A stretch of DNA of 64,000 nt from the NCBI RefSeq assembly GCF_014698235.1, contig NZ_JACJSP010000012.1:1-64000 (forward strand), written 5' to 3'. The DNA is from Limnothrix sp. FACHB-406. GTDB taxonomy: Bacteria; Cyanobacteriota; Cyanobacteriia; CACIAM-69d. A program made the position numbers and the translations under genes. The notes beneath the pieces were generated by a model. The model was not told the DNA's origin, searched no databases, and was given only the letters and a program-made list of their open reading frames with translations. The stretch's first letter is position 1; each line of letters begins with the position of its first letter. Positions 31,951 through 43,043 of this stretch are shown piece after piece.

Positions 31951-32685
31951 ATGACCTACAGCCCTGAAGAAAACCTGACGGAAGACAATACCTCGGTGAA
32001 TGACCCGGCCCCCGAAGCGGCAGTAGAACCCCCAACTGCTGAAGCGCCGACCCCCGAAGCCGCCACCCCCGAAACCAGCGCAACCGAGGAAGCACCGGCC
32101 ACCCTGGATGATCTGGACTTGTCTGAGTTGGAAGAACCGGCAGCCGAAGGAACCTATGGGCCAAAGGTGGCGGACTTGCTGCGGGAAATTGAGGGCTTGA
32201 AGGGGCAACTGGACGATCGCACCGGCCAGCACATGCGCTTAACGGCTGACTTTGAGAATTTCCGCCGCCGCACCGCCAAAGAGCGCGAAGAGTTGGAGTT
32301 GCGGATTCGCTGCGACACGATCCGCGAGCTGTTGTCGGTTATTGATAACTTTGAGCGGGCCCGATCGTTCATCAAGCCCCAAACCGATGGCGAATTAAAT
32401 CTGCACAAGAGCTATCAGGGCATTTATCGCCAGTTGGTGGACAGCCTGAAGCGGTTAGGGGTGGTGAAAATGCGCCCCGAGGGCCAGGAATTTGACCCGA
32501 ATTTGCATGAGGCGGTGATGCGGGAGCCGTCCAATGAGCACCCGGAAGGCACAGTGCTGGAGCAGTTGCAGGATGGTTATTTGTTGGGCGATCGGGTGTT
32601 GCGCCATGCCATGGTGAAAGTTGCCGCTCCCGGTGAGCCTGTGGTAGCGTCTGAGGACAACGACCAGGCCGCCTCTGAGTCCTAA
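31951..32685 (+). CDS. grpE: nucleotide exchange factor GrpE
   Basis: The exchange factor of the DnaK chaperone. An acidic, Pro/Ala/Thr-rich leader (residues 1-60) is followed by the long dimerising coiled coil (about 65-140, RLTADFENFRRRTAKEREEL) and a C-terminal beta domain (EFDPNLHEAVMREPS...LEQLQDGYLLGDRVLRHAMVKVA). The ATG at 31951 is preceded by GCGAGGAACCA. Upstream in-frame ATGs at 31840 and 31888 would only lengthen the disordered tail. First gene of grpE-dnaK-dnaJ. A 473-base gap before dnaK suggests a separate promoter for it. Confidence 0.93.
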   Translation: MTYSPEENLTEDNTSVNDPAPEAAVEPPTAEAPTPEAATPETSATEEAPATLDDLDLSELEEPAAEGTYGPKVADLLREIEGLKGQLDDRTGQHMRLTADFENFRRRTAKEREELELRIRCDTIRELLSVIDNFERARSFIKPQTDGELNLHKSYQGIYRQLVDSLKRLGVVKMRPEGQEFDPNLHEAVMREPSNEHPEGTVLEQLQDGYLLGDRVLRHAMVKVAAPGEPVVASEDNDQAASES

Positions 32686-33158
32686 GGGCCGCCGGATGAG
32701 CAATGGCGCACCCGTTGGGATCAGGGTCAATGATGATTCAGCGATGGCCCTGGGGCGATCGCCTCGGTTATCGGTTAGTGATCGGTTAATCGATCGTCCC
32801 AGGCTCTGGCCCAACGGCTCCGGGTTATGGTTCCGGGTTCAGTGCTGATGTGGTGGCCTCCTCTTCAGCCCAGTTTCGTCATTGGCTCTACCGGGCAATT
32901 CGTTCTAGCGGCTTGTTCTAGAAGTTTGGGTTCTGACCGTTGGGGTTCCAAAAAAATTCGAGTGCCGGAACTCTCAGCTCTCGATCTTAAAGTTTTAGAA
33001 ATTGAGCTTGAAACCATTCATCGCCGGGTTGCGGTGTGTTTGTTCCGAAAACCGGTCAATATGAAGGCCAATGGAAACTGCCTGGGTATTGATGAGGTAT
33101 CGATCAATCTTGCCGTGATGGGGATGATTGAACCGCTGCTGCCATTGAGTTGAAAACT
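32686..33158. other. 473-base gap between grpE and dnaK
   Basis: No convincing gene. A plus-strand frame at 32827-33153 (108 codons) lacks family resemblance and a ribosome-binding site. The region probably holds the dnaK promoter. No CIRCE element was seen. Confidence 0.5.
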
Positions 33159-35360
33159 ATGGGAAAAGTTATCGGGATCGATCTTGGCACGACCAATAGC
33201 TGCGTCGCCGTTCTGGAAGGCGGCCAAGCGATCGTCATTCCCAACTCGGAGGGGGCCCGCACCACTCCCAGCATTGTCGGGTTTGGCAAAGGGGGCGAAC
33301 GGCTGGTGGGGGAGCTGGCCAAACGGCAGGCGGTCACCAACGCCGAAAACACGGTCTTCAGCATCAAGCGCTTTATCGGTCGCCGTTGGAATGAAACGGA
33401 GTCCGAGCGGCGTGTCATGCCCTACACCTGCGTGGCCGGGCGCGATGAGACCGTGGATGTGAAAATTCGCGACCAGTCCTACACGCCCCAGCAGATTTCT
33501 GCCATGGTGCTGAACAAGCTGAAGCAGGACGCGGAGGCCTACCTGGGGGAGGCGGTCACCCAAGCGGTGATCACGGTTCCTGCCTACTTCACCGATGCCC
33601 AACGCCAGGCCACGAAAGACGCGGGCCAGATTGCGGGTCTGGAAGTGCTGCGGATCGTGAATGAACCGACGGCGGCGGCTTTGGCCTACGGTGTTGACAA
33701 GCAGGATGTCGATCGGGCGGTGCTGGTGTTTGACCTGGGCGGCGGCACGTTTGATGTGTCGGTGCTGCAACTGGGGGATGGGGTTTTTGAAGTGAAGGCC
33801 ACGGCCGGGAATAACCACCTGGGGGGCGATGACTTTGATAACTGCATCATTAGCTGGGCGATCGAAGAGTTCAAGGCGATCGAGGGCATTGACCTGCTCG
33901 AAGACAAGATGGCCCTCCAGCGCCTGCGGGAAGCGGCAGAGCGGGCCAAAATTGAACTGTCCGGTTCCCCCACCACCTCCCTGAACCTGCCGTTCATCAC
34001 CGCCGACGAAACGGGGCCCAAGAATTTGGAAATGGAGCTGACCCGCACCAAGTTTGAAGAACTGGTGGCACACTTGGTGCAGGCCACGCTCGACCCGGTG
34101 GATCAAGCCATTCGGGATTCGGGCCTTGCGCCCGATCAGATCGATCGAATCATTTTGGTGGGGGGTTCCACTCGCATTCCCGCCGTCCAACAGGCCGTCA
34201 GCGCCAGGTTTGCGGGTCGTCAGCCCGATCGCTCCGTGAATCCCGATGAGGCCGTGGCCCTGGGGGCTGCCATCCAAGCGGGAGTCTTGGGCGGCGAAGT
34301 GCAAAACCTGCTGTTGCTGGACGTGACTCCCCTATCCTTGGGGTTGGAAACCCTGGGGGGCATGTTTACGCGGATTGTCGATCGCAACACCCCGATTCCC
34401 ACCTGCCGATCGCAAGTCTTCTCCACCGCGATCGATGGTCAAACCTCCGTGGAAATCCATGTGGCCCAAGGGGAGCGGGCCATGGTTGCCGACAACAAGA
34501 GCCTTGGCCGGTTCCTGCTGACCGGCATTCCCCCCGCTCCCCGCGGCCTGCCGCAAATCGAAGTCTCCTTTGAAATTGACGCTGACGGGATCCTCAAGGT
34601 CTCGGCCGTGGACAAAGGCACGGGTCAAAAGCAAAGTATCCGGATCACCAATACCGGTGGCCTGTCCACGGAAGAAGTGGAGCGGATGCGGCAGGATGCG
34701 GAAAGATTTGCCGATCTTGATCGCAACCGACGGCAGCGCGTGGATCTGAAAAATCAGATTGATAGCCTGATGTATAGCTATGAATCGGCACTCCAAAGCA
34801 ATGCCGATCTGATCGATGATTCGTTGCACCAAGTGCTGAAAACCCAGGCCGACACCCTTGGGCGACTGGATAGCGATCCGGAAGCACGCTTTGAGGATTT
34901 GCAATCGGCATTCAATGCGCTTCAGGAATCCCTACTGTCGGTGGGTAAACGGGCTTATCAGAATTCGGAAGCTGCCAACAAGCCCTCATCTTCCCCGCAA
35001 TTCCCATCCCCCGCTCCCGCTCCTTCCGTGACGGGGCCAACCAGTTCAGCATTCAGCTCCCCCCCGATCGCCTCCACCCCGGTCACGCCGCCGCCCGTGA
35101 CTCCCGTGGCCACCAGTCCCGCGCCCGTCAGCGTTCCCAGCCCCAGCCCGGTTCCGGCGGTCACCCCTGCCGTGCCTGCGGTGAACCTGTTGGCCAACGG
35201 GGATGGGAATAGCTTTTCGATGCCGGAGTTGAGTGTGGATCCGCCATCCCCGATCGCCTCGATCGCCCTCACGGATTTGGGCATTGAGTTACCGGAGGAT
35301 GACGATTCGGAATACGATGACTCCACGATCGCGGCCGACTACGAGGCGATCGAGGACTAA
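33159..35360 (+). CDS. dnaK: Hsp70 chaperone DnaK with long low-complexity tail
   Basis: An ATP-dependent chaperone. The nucleotide-binding domain opens with [17 protein letters not shown] and contains [16 protein letters not shown] and [12 protein letters not shown]. The linker-substrate-binding part contains [17 protein letters not shown], and the lid helices end near residue 605. At 733 residues it is about 100 longer than standard: a Pro/Ser/Thr/Val-rich segment (about 610-685) leads to an acidic tail ([11 protein letters not shown]). The usual EEVD-like end is not present. Such extended paralogues (DnaK1 type) are often next to grpE in cyanobacteria. ATG at 33159. Confidence 0.95.
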   Translation: MGKVIGIDLGTTNSCVAVLEGGQAIVIPNSEGARTTPSIVGFGKGGERLVGELAKRQAVTNAENTVFSIKRFIGRRWNETESERRVMPYTCVAGRDETVDVKIRDQSYTPQQISAMVLNKLKQDAEAYLGEAVTQAVITVPAYFTDAQRQATKDAGQIAGLEVLRIVNEPTAAALAYGVDKQDVDRAVLVFDLGGGTFDVSVLQLGDGVFEVKATAGNNHLGGDDFDNCIISWAIEEFKAIEGIDLLEDKMALQRLREAAERAKIELSGSPTTSLNLPFITADETGPKNLEMELTRTKFEELVAHLVQATLDPVDQAIRDSGLAPDQIDRIILVGGSTRIPAVQQAVSARFAGRQPDRSVNPDEAVALGAAIQAGVLGGEVQNLLLLDVTPLSLGLETLGGMFTRIVDRNTPIPTCRSQVFSTAIDGQTSVEIHVAQGERAMVADNKSLGRFLLTGIPPAPRGLPQIEVSFEIDADGILKVSAVDKGTGQKQSIRITNTGGLSTEEVERMRQDAERFADLDRNRRQRVDLKNQIDSLMYSYESALQSNADLIDDSLHQVLKTQADTLGRLDSDPEARFEDLQSAFNALQESLLSVGKRAYQNSEAANKPSSSPQFPSPAPAPSVTGPTSSAFSSPPIASTPVTPPPVTPVATSPAPVSVPSPSPVPAVTPAVPAVNLLANGDGNSFSMPELSVDPPSPIASIALTDLGIELPEDDDSEYDDSTIAADYEAIED

Positions 35361-35580
35361 ACGCCCGATCGCTCCAATCTTGATCGATTCCCAAGCCAAT
35401 TTCGACCCATTCCAACAGTCGCCAGCCCAGGCCAACTCTCCCAAGATTGGCCTGGGTAACCCCCCTCATCCATAGACGGCAATTACGCCCCCTCGCCAGT
35501 TGCAGCGTCACACCCCCTTTTGTTAAGTTTCGTCTGTTGGAGTTGCCCCTAACCACCCACACACCGATTGAAATCGCGCT

Positions 35581-36720
35581 ATGGCTGATTACTACGAGAC
35601 TCTCGGCGTATCTCGCGACGCAGATAAGGACGAAATTAAGCGAGCCTACCGTCGGTTAGCTCGGAAGTATCACCCCGACGTGAACAAAGAGGCGGGGGCA
35701 GAAGAGCGGTTTAAGGAAATTAACCGAGCCTACGAAGTGCTCTCGGAGCCAGAAATGCGGGCCCGGTACGATCGCTTTGGCGAAGCCGGTGTGTCGGGAG
35801 CCGCCGGGGGGCCAGGCTTCAGCGACTTTGGTGTGGGCGATATGGGGGGCTTCGCCGACATTTTTGAAACCTTCTTTGGTGGGTTTGCCGGAGCTGGCGG
35901 GGTTGGGGGGCCCGGTGGTGGCCGACGACGCAGCGGGCCGGTGCGGGGGGATGACCTCCGCCTCGATTTGCGCCTTGACTTCAAGGAGGCCATCTTCGGT
36001 GGCGAAAAGGAAATCCGGATTAGCCATCTGGAAACCTGCAACACCTGCAACGGTTCCGGAGCCAAGCCGGGAACCAGCCCCAAAACCTGCGGCACCTGTG
36101 GCGGCTCAGGCCAAGTGCGCCGAGCCACCCGCACGCCCTTCGGCAGTTTTGCGCAAGTGTCCGTTTGCCCCACCTGTAACGGTACGGGTCAAGTGATTGA
36201 GGACAAATGCACCGACTGCGGCGGCCGCGGCACCAAACAGGTCACCAAAAAGCTCAAAATCTCCATCCCGGCTGGGGTAGACAACGGCACGCGACTGCGG
36301 GTTTCCAACGAAGGCGACGCGGGCAAGGCCGGCGGCCCGCCTGGGGATCTTTACGTTTACCTTTTTGTGAATGAGGAGGAACAGTTCCAACGGGATGGCA
36401 TCAATATTCTGTCGGAACTGTCCGTGAGCTATTTGCAGGCAATTTTGGGGGCCACGATCGAGGTGGAAACGATCGATGGCACGGAGGCGCTGGAAATTCC
36501 GGCCGGAACCCAACCCAGCACGGTGTTAACCCTGGAGGGCAAGGGCGTGCCTCGCTTGGGGAACCCCAGCCAGCGCGGCGATCACCTGATTACGGTGCAG
36601 ATTGAGATTCCCACGCGGATCAGCAATGAGGAGCGGGAAATTCTCGAGAAATTGGCGGCCCTGCGTGGCGACTCGACCCATAAGGGGGGCCGCGGTTTTT
36701 TAGGTAATTTGTTTCATTAG
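35581..36720 (+). CDS. dnaJ: type I Hsp40 co-chaperone DnaJ
   Basis: Stimulates DnaK ATPase and delivers substrates. A J domain (residues 1-70) holds the HPD motif in [10 protein letters not shown] Gly/Phe-rich region (about 75-125) follows. The zinc-binding region has four CxxCxGxG-type repeats: [32 protein letters not shown]. The C-terminal beta domains include [22 protein letters not shown]. 379 residues, a full-length type I protein. It begins 220 bases after dnaK. It is followed at 23 bases by the TusA-like gene. Confidence 0.96.
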   Translation: MADYYETLGVSRDADKDEIKRAYRRLARKYHPDVNKEAGAEERFKEINRAYEVLSEPEMRARYDRFGEAGVSGAAGGPGFSDFGVGDMGGFADIFETFFGGFAGAGGVGGPGGGRRRSGPVRGDDLRLDLRLDFKEAIFGGEKEIRISHLETCNTCNGSGAKPGTSPKTCGTCGGSGQVRRATRTPFGSFAQVSVCPTCNGTGQVIEDKCTDCGGRGTKQVTKKLKISIPAGVDNGTRLRVSNEGDAGKAGGPPGDLYVYLFVNEEEQFQRDGINILSELSVSYLQAILGATIEVETIDGTEALEIPAGTQPSTVLTLEGKGVPRLGNPSQRGDHLITVQIEIPTRISNEEREILEKLAALRGDSTHKGGRGFLGNLFH

Positions 36721-36743
36721 GGGACTGGAAAGGAGTTGACAGG

Positions 36744-37019
36744 ATGGCGGCGATCGCCCTGGAACCGGATGAACAGCTTGATCTGCGGGGAACGCCCTGC
36801 CCCATCAACTTTGTGCGCACCAAGTTGAAACTGCAACAGATGGCCGCCGGGGCGCTGCTGGAAGTGTGGCTGGATGCGGGGGAGCCGATCGAGCAAGTGC
36901 CCGATAGTTTAACCATGGCGGGCTATGCGATCGAGTTTTTGGGCCCTCACCCCGAGGCGGCAGATGGTCACTTTGTGCTGCAAGTGCGCAAGCCGGCCGC
37001 TGCTGCTGCGGAGTCATGA
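36744..37019 (+). CDS. TusA/SirA-family sulfurtransferase-like protein
   Basis: A 91-residue protein of the TusA fold. The signature LDLRGTPCPINFVRTKL contains the conserved catalytic-type Cys19. The second half (LEVWLDAGEPIEQVPDSLTMAGYAI) is the usual beta-alpha-beta. Family members shuttle persulfide sulfur for tRNA thiolation or other trafficking. Which one applies here is not known. It is in an operon with dnaJ (23 bases before) and rsgA: its TGA stop overlaps the rsgA ATG by the ATGA arrangement. Confidence 0.9.
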   Translation: MAAIALEPDEQLDLRGTPCPINFVRTKLKLQQMAAGALLEVWLDAGEPIEQVPDSLTMAGYAIEFLGPHPEAADGHFVLQVRKPAAAAAES

Positions 37020-38101
37020 CCGGGCAGGCAACGACTCTCCCCGCTGAGCCGATCGCGATCGAACGGTTAATGGGCACGGTTTTGGCCGTGCAAGCCAACT
37101 ATTACTGGGTGCAGCTTGACCCTGGTGCTCCCATTCCCGCCACCTGCACCACTCAACGGTTGCTGTGTTTGCGGCGGGCCCGCCTGAAAAAGGTGGGTCA
37201 ACAAGTGGCCGTGGGCGATCGGGTAGTGGTGGTGGAACCGGACTGGCAAGGTCAACGGGGGGCGATCGAAGAAGTCTTGCCCCGCCGCAGTTGGCTCGAT
37301 CGGCCGCCCGTGGCCAATGTGGATCGGGTGTTGTTGGTTTTTGCCCTAGCGGAACCCGCCTTGGATCCCCATCAACTGAGTCGATTCTTGGTGAAAGCGG
37401 AGTCTACGGGGCTGGCGGTCACCCTTTGCCTGAACAAACGGGATTTGCTGTCGGCGGCGGACTGCCAGCAATGGCGCGATCGGCTGCGAAATTGGGGCTA
37501 TGACCCATTACTGATTAGTGTTTATCAACAACAGGGACTCCAAACCCTACATGAGGCCCTTGCGGGGCAAACAACCGTTGTGGCGGGCCCGTCCGGCGTT
37601 GGCAAGTCCAGCACGATCGGGGCCTTAATTGGCACGGATCTACGAACGGCCGCCGTTTCCGGCAAATTGGCCCGCGGTCGCCACACCACCCGCCACGTGG
37701 AGCTATTTGAGCTGCCGGGTGGTGGTCTGCTGGCGGATACGCCGGGATTCAATCAGCCTCAACTGACCTGTGGCCCCGCTGCCATTCCGGCCCTGTTTCC
37801 CGAAATTCAGCAACGGCTAGCGATCGCCCCCTGTCGCTATGGGGATTGTCGCCACCGCAATGAGCCAGACTGCGCCGTTCGCGGCGACTGGGAACGATAT
37901 CCTTTCTATCTGGAGTTGCTTGAGGAGGCGATCGACTACGAAGCCGCCCAAGAGCGCCAACGCCAAACCGAAAGCTCCTTCAAGCGCAAAATCCAGCGAG
38001 ACGGGCGCGAAGTCCTGGAACCCCGGTTGAATAGCAAACGATTTCGCCGCACTTCCCGCCGATTGCAGCACCAGGCGATCGAGGAAACGGATGATCTTTA
38101 A
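37016..38101 (+). CDS. rsgA: ribosome small-subunit GTPase RsgA (YjeQ)
   Basis: A late 30S biogenesis GTPase. An OB-fold N-domain (about 20-85) is followed by a circularly permuted GTPase domain with motif order G4 (LNKRD), then G1 (GPSGVGKSS), then G3 (DTPGF). A zinc knuckle CRYGDCRHRNEPDC lies near residues 280-293. At 361 residues the length is normal. The start overlaps the TusA-like stop (ATGA), implying coupling. The C-terminal 40 residues are basic. Confidence 0.95.
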   Translation: MTGQATTLPAEPIAIERLMGTVLAVQANYYWVQLDPGAPIPATCTTQRLLCLRRARLKKVGQQVAVGDRVVVVEPDWQGQRGAIEEVLPRRSWLDRPPVANVDRVLLVFALAEPALDPHQLSRFLVKAESTGLAVTLCLNKRDLLSAADCQQWRDRLRNWGYDPLLISVYQQQGLQTLHEALAGQTTVVAGPSGVGKSSTIGALIGTDLRTAAVSGKLARGRHTTRHVELFELPGGGLLADTPGFNQPQLTCGPAAIPALFPEIQQRLAIAPCRYGDCRHRNEPDCAVRGDWERYPFYLELLEEAIDYEAAQERQRQTESSFKRKIQRDGREVLEPRLNSKRFRRTSRRLQHQAIEETDDL

Positions 38102-38263
38102 TATTCCAAACCTGTCCCGAACCTGTCCCGGAGCAATGGCCGGAAGATAGCCGAAGGATGAGCGCTGGCAGCGGGTGGCAATCTTGAGCCGCTTCAACAG
38201 CCAGAATGATCGCCTGAACGATATGGAGCCGATCGAGCCATCGACCCGATCGGGCAATCACCC

Positions 38264-38983
38264 CTAGGATACTTGCAACGCAAAGCCATCCGGCAGGGCG
38301 GCCCCCTGCAAATCCGCTTGCCCCAACAGCGTTCCGGTCAAATCCGCCCCGCGCAAATCCGCATCCCGCAAAATCGCCCCCGTCAGATCCGCATAGCTGA
38401 GGTCAGCACGCTTCAGATTGGCTCCCGTCAGATCCGTAATCAGAGGCGTTGCGCCGGAAATGCGGCGTAAATTGGCGCGGCAGAGCTTGGCTCCCTCCAA
38501 TGATGCATGGCGCAAAATTGCCCCATTCAGTTGGCCATAGCTCAAATCTGCCTCCGCAAAGTGGGCGTGCTGCAAATTCGTGTGGTGATTAGGGGTCGAT
38601 CGAAAATCCACCTCATATAAAACGGCCCCTTGCAAATCTGCCCGCGCCAAATCCGCACCGCTCAAAATTGCCTTGCAAAAGTTGGCGAACTTCAAGCAAG
38701 TTTGCGTCAAAATTGCCCCCGTTAAATCTGCCTCTCGCAGCGTTGCCTCGCTCAAATCTGCTCCATGCAAATTCGTTCCCCAAAGCAGCGATTCACTCAG
38801 ATCCGCCTGTTGCAGATTGCAATGGCTGAGGTTGCTTTTACCTAATCTTGCTTGCCGAAAATCCGCTTGCTTAAAGTCAAATCCCTGGAAATTCATGGCG
38901 GTTAATTCCACATCCCGCATTTGGATGAGATGGAATTTTTGTTCACCCGCTGCACCGCGCTGAATCAGTTCTTGCACGTCCAT
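38264..38983 (-). CDS. pentapeptide-repeat protein
   Basis: A 239-residue protein made almost wholly of A(D/N)LxG-type five-residue repeats from about residue 25 to 235, for example QADFRQARLGKSNL and DLTGANLKRADLS. It is expected to form a right-handed quadrilateral beta-helix. A short non-repeat N-terminus (MDVQELIQRGAAGEQKFHLI) suggests a cytosolic protein without signal peptide. Such proteins are abundant in cyanobacteria and their individual functions are mostly unknown. Some mimic DNA. Confidence 0.92.
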   Translation of the reverse strand: MDVQELIQRGAAGEQKFHLIQMRDVELTAMNFQGFDFKQADFRQARLGKSNLSHCNLQQADLSESLLWGTNLHGADLSEATLREADLTGAILTQTCLKFANFCKAILSGADLARADLQGAVLYEVDFRSTPNHHTNLQHAHFAEADLSYGQLNGAILRHASLEGAKLCRANLRRISGATPLITDLTGANLKRADLSYADLTGAILRDADLRGADLTGTLLGQADLQGAALPDGFALQVS

Positions 38984-39078
38984 AAAGTCCGTGATTTCCT
39001 ATCGATGAATTCGGTTAACAGCCTGTTTAATCGCTAATCATGGCCGCTTGAATGGTTGCTGCTGCACGATTGCCGCGA

Positions 39079-39474
39079 TCATCCGGGGTGGCTTTGGGCG
39101 GCCGATCGCCCTGCTCGATCGCCCATTCCCGTCGGGCCCAATTGGAACTGTTGAGCCTGTTGCCGCAGTCGATCGCCAATGCCATCGCAAACACTCTGAC
39201 AAAGCACAAATACCTTGGGATCCGCCACTTCGTAATAGGCGCTAACGCCCTTGGGCTGCCGGGACAAGATGCCCGCCTGGGTCATAATCTTCAGGTGTTT
39301 GGACAAGTTGGCTTGACTAAAACCCGTCGCTTCCGTCAGTTCCATCACGTTCATGGGCCCCGATCGCAAACAACACAAAATTTGCAAGCGGCTCACTTCC
39401 GAAAGCACCTTGAAATAGTCAGCGATCGAGGTCAAAACTTCAGGGGTCAGCGGGTTGCAATCTTGATCAGTCAT
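39079..39474 (-). CDS. ArsR-family winged-helix regulator
   Basis: A 131-residue ArsR/SmtB member. The winged helix is VMELTEATGFSQANLSKHLKIMTQAGIL, and the wing is RQPKGVSAYYEVADP. Cysteines are few: ILCCLRSG before the HTH, and LCQSVCDG in the C-terminal helix, so sensing might involve metals, redox or something else. The start ATG at 39474 (MTDQDCNPL) excludes 33 unrelated residues of the longer frame. It diverges from pyrH, with a 292-base shared upstream region. Targets unknown. Confidence 0.85.
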   Translation of the reverse strand: MTDQDCNPLTPEVLTSIADYFKVLSEVSRLQILCCLRSGPMNVMELTEATGFSQANLSKHLKIMTQAGILSRQPKGVSAYYEVADPKVFVLCQSVCDGIGDRLRQQAQQFQLGPTGMGDRAGRSAAQSHPG

Positions 39475-39697
39475 GCCAGAAGGGGGCCAAGCAATGGCGT
39501 TGGAGAATATGCAAGCGTTTGGGAGCAAACAGGCTGCTGGTGAGGGCAATTCAGCATGGGAGCACAGGAGCAAGATGGCCCAATGTGCGATGACCCAATG
39601 AGATGACCCAATAAGTATAACTGGATAGCCATAAAGAGTTTAATAGAGATTGCCCGATCGCCCAAGGGACATCCCACAACCCTTTCAGCCAAGCTGA

Positions 39698-41033
<1,336 letters not shown>

Positions 41034-41141
41034 CAGGTTTGGTGAACGAATTGGCAACCCGATCTCGTTCAGGTGCTGCCCTGCTGTGGGATTGGCCTGA
41101 CTCGATCGGGTTTTGCTGTTTTGCGATGGAGTTGGCTATTT

Positions 41142-41185
41142 GAATTTCGGTTGAATCTCGGTTGAATTCAGCCTGAATTTCGGTT
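41142..41185. repeat. 11-base tandem array, four units
   Basis: GAATTTCGGTT (41142-41152), GAATCTCGGTT (41153-41163), GAATTCAGCCT (41164-41174) and GAATTTCGGTT (41175-41185), followed by a partial GGTTTCAG, in the frr-prxQ gap. Confidence 0.85.
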
Positions 41186-41235
41186 GGTTTCAGCTCCGTT
41201 GCTTCCAGATCCCTCTTGCAGTGAATTTTTGACCT

Positions 41236-41715
41236 ATGACCCTTTCAGTTGGCGATCTCGCCCCCGATTTCACCCTGCCCGATGGCGAAGGCAACTTGGT
41301 GCAACTGTCGGCGCTGCGGGGCCAGCGGGTGGTGCTCTATTTCTATCCTCGGGACAACACGCCCGGTTGCACCAAAGAGGCCTGCGGTTTCCGCGACCAC
41401 CACGCTGAATTCCAAGCAGCAAACACCGTGATCTTGGGTGTCAGTGCAGACGACGCAAAAGCTCACCAGAAATTCACCCAGAAGTTTTCACTTCCTTTCC
41501 CGTTACTCTGTGATCTCGACGGTTCCGTCGCTACCGCCTATGAGAGCTATGGCCCTAAAAAATTCATGGGCAAAGAATATATCGGAGTTTTCCGACAGAC
41601 TTTCGTTATTGGGGTAGATGGTAGGATTGAGCAAATCTATCGGAAAGTGAAGCCTGAAATTCATCCAACTCAGGTTCTTGCTGACCTTTCAACCCCGTTG
41701 GCATCCCCTGAATGA
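41236..41715 (+). CDS. peroxiredoxin of the PrxQ/BCP type
   Basis: A thiol peroxidase that reduces peroxides using thioredoxin. 159 residues. The active site PRDNTPGCTKEACGFRD holds the peroxidatic Cys and, five residues on, the resolving Cys (the CTxEAC pattern of PrxQ). VLGVSADDAKAHQKFTQKFSLPFPLLCD and the tail FVIGVDGRIEQIYRKVKPEIHP are typical. No signal peptide, so cytosolic. The ATG at 41236 gives the standard N-terminus. It is followed closely by the Nudix gene. Confidence 0.95.
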   Translation: MTLSVGDLAPDFTLPDGEGNLVQLSALRGQRVVLYFYPRDNTPGCTKEACGFRDHHAEFQAANTVILGVSADDAKAHQKFTQKFSLPFPLLCDLDGSVATAYESYGPKKFMGKEYIGVFRQTFVIGVDGRIEQIYRKVKPEIHPTQVLADLSTPLASPE

Positions 41716-41731
41716 ACTGGGAAATTTGGCC

Positions 41732-42205
41732 GTGACCGGTTTTCGTCCTTTGGCCCAAGTTTGGCGCTATGTCAAAACAGTTTTGGGTGTGGTGTTTCGC
41801 CATCCCCTGGTGGGTGTGACGATGATTCCGGTGATGCCGGATGGCCGGTTCGTGCTGGTGAAGCGGCGGGATAACGGCCTGTGGTCGTTACCCGGTGGTT
41901 TGGTGGATTGGGGCGACACGATCGCTTCGACCATTCACCGTGAGCTGGCGGAGGAAACGGGTCTCACCGTTGTGGCGGTGGGGCGGTTAGTGGGGGTTTA
42001 TTCGGCCTTTGACCGCGACCCTCGAATCCATGCCGTGAACATTTCTGTGGAAGTGCAGGTGACTGGAGCGATCGCCCCGGTGGATCAACTGGAAATTGCA
42101 GAAGTGGGCTTGTTTGCGCCAAGTTCGATCGGGGGGATGTTGTTGGCGCATGATCATGCGAGACAAGTCCAGGATTATTTCAGAGGCCAAGCCGTTGTGG
42201 ATTAA
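41732..42205 (+). CDS. Nudix hydrolase
   Basis: A 157-residue Nudix protein. The box GGLVDWGDTIASTIHRELAEETGL fits GX5EX7REUXEEXGU except that the first Glu is Asp (conservative). Substrate is a nucleoside diphosphate derivative of unknown identity. An N-terminal region (FKPLAQ-like, then VKTVLGVVFRHPLVGVTMIP) precedes the box. The GTG at 41732 is preferred over a TTG at 41678, because the latter would overlap prxQ by 38 bases. The following alpha/beta-hydrolase-fold gene begins 50 bases before this one ends, in another frame. Confidence 0.85.
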   Translation: MTGFRPLAQVWRYVKTVLGVVFRHPLVGVTMIPVMPDGRFVLVKRRDNGLWSLPGGLVDWGDTIASTIHRELAEETGLTVVAVGRLVGVYSAFDRDPRIHAVNISVEVQVTGAIAPVDQLEIAEVGLFAPSSIGGMLLAHDHARQVQDYFRGQAVVD

Positions 42206-42995
42206 ACCCCAGACAGCGGCCCAACTGGTGCGTAATGCCCGAATGCGGTTGCCGCGAGGGGATTGGTTTTGGCGAGAGGCGGGAAAGCCGAACTCGCTGG
42301 CGGTGGTTTGTTTGCATGGGGCAGCCCATGACGGCGGCCAGTGGCAGGGGCTTTTGGAAGCGTTGGGGCGATCGACCCATTGCCTTGCGCCGGACTTGCC
42401 CGGGGTGGGGGAGTCGGGGCGGCCGCGCTGGGAGTCGTTGCCGGGGTTGCTGGCGGCGATCGATGAGTGGTTGGACGCGCTGCGGGTCGATCGGCTGTGG
42501 CTGCTGGGAGCCGACTTGGGCGCTTGGATCGCCATCAGCTATGCCCTGTATCGTCCCCATCGTGTGCTGGGGGTGTTGCTGGTGGATCCGGAGCAAACCT
42601 TGAAAGGTGCTCAATTACGATTCCGGTGGCCACAGTTGGGTTCTCCCCGTCGCAGGCGGCAAACGGCGACCCCATCCTTGCTGAAGCGGGCGGTTCGATC
42701 GCCTGCATCACCGATCAATTTGGAGTGGGGCACGGTTCGGGCCGAAATTTTGGAAACGAAGAATTGGGATAGTCTGGTTTGTCCAGTTTGGACGCTGCGG
42801 GCTGTGCGCGAAACCGGGCGCGATCGGGGGCGTTCAGCCAAGGGGCCCCATGCGGCTTGGTTAGCCCAGACTCGACAGGCGTTTTTGCCTCTGGAAGGGG
42901 GGCAGCAAATTCAAGAAGCGCCGGAACTGGTGGCGGAGATCATTGCCAGAACCATGGCAAACCCCCGATCGCCCATTTTGCAACTGGATCTCTAG
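42156..42995 (+). CDS. alpha/beta-hydrolase-fold protein with altered catalytic residues
   Basis: A 279-residue alpha/beta hydrolase. The oxyanion HGAAHDGGQW, the LAPDLPGVGESG segment and the nucleophile elbow GADLGAW are present, but the nucleophile is Asp120 (dehalogenase/epoxide-hydrolase type) instead of Ser, and the expected GH...E.P His near the end is Gln (EGGQQIQEAP). Activity as a hydrolase is therefore doubtful. The start at 42156 (MRDKSRIIS) overlaps the Nudix gene by 50 bases; the earlier ATG at 42096 would deepen the overlap. Coding use matches its neighbours, so it is a real gene. Confidence 0.75.
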   Translation: MRDKSRIISEAKPLWIKPQTAAQLVRNARMRLPRGDWFWREAGKPNSLAVVCLHGAAHDGGQWQGLLEALGRSTHCLAPDLPGVGESGRPRWESLPGLLAAIDEWLDALRVDRLWLLGADLGAWIAISYALYRPHRVLGVLLVDPEQTLKGAQLRFRWPQLGSPRRRRQTATPSLLKRAVRSPASPINLEWGTVRAEILETKNWDSLVCPVWTLRAVRETGRDRGRSAKGPHAAWLAQTRQAFLPLEGGQQIQEAPELVAEIIARTMANPRSPILQLDL

Positions 42996-43043
42996 GAGCC
43001 AGGATGGGCGCGGAACCTGGGCAATTTTGGGAAAGTGAAGGCA

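Noticed and set aside
32827-33153. 108-codon frame between grpE and dnaK
   Set aside because: No ribosome-binding site, composition unlike neighbours, and the end runs up to the dnaK start. Treated as intergenic.
31268-33158. CIRCE (HrcA) operator at grpE or dnaK
   Set aside because: TTAGCACTC-N9-GAGTGCTAA or close variants were not found in these gaps.
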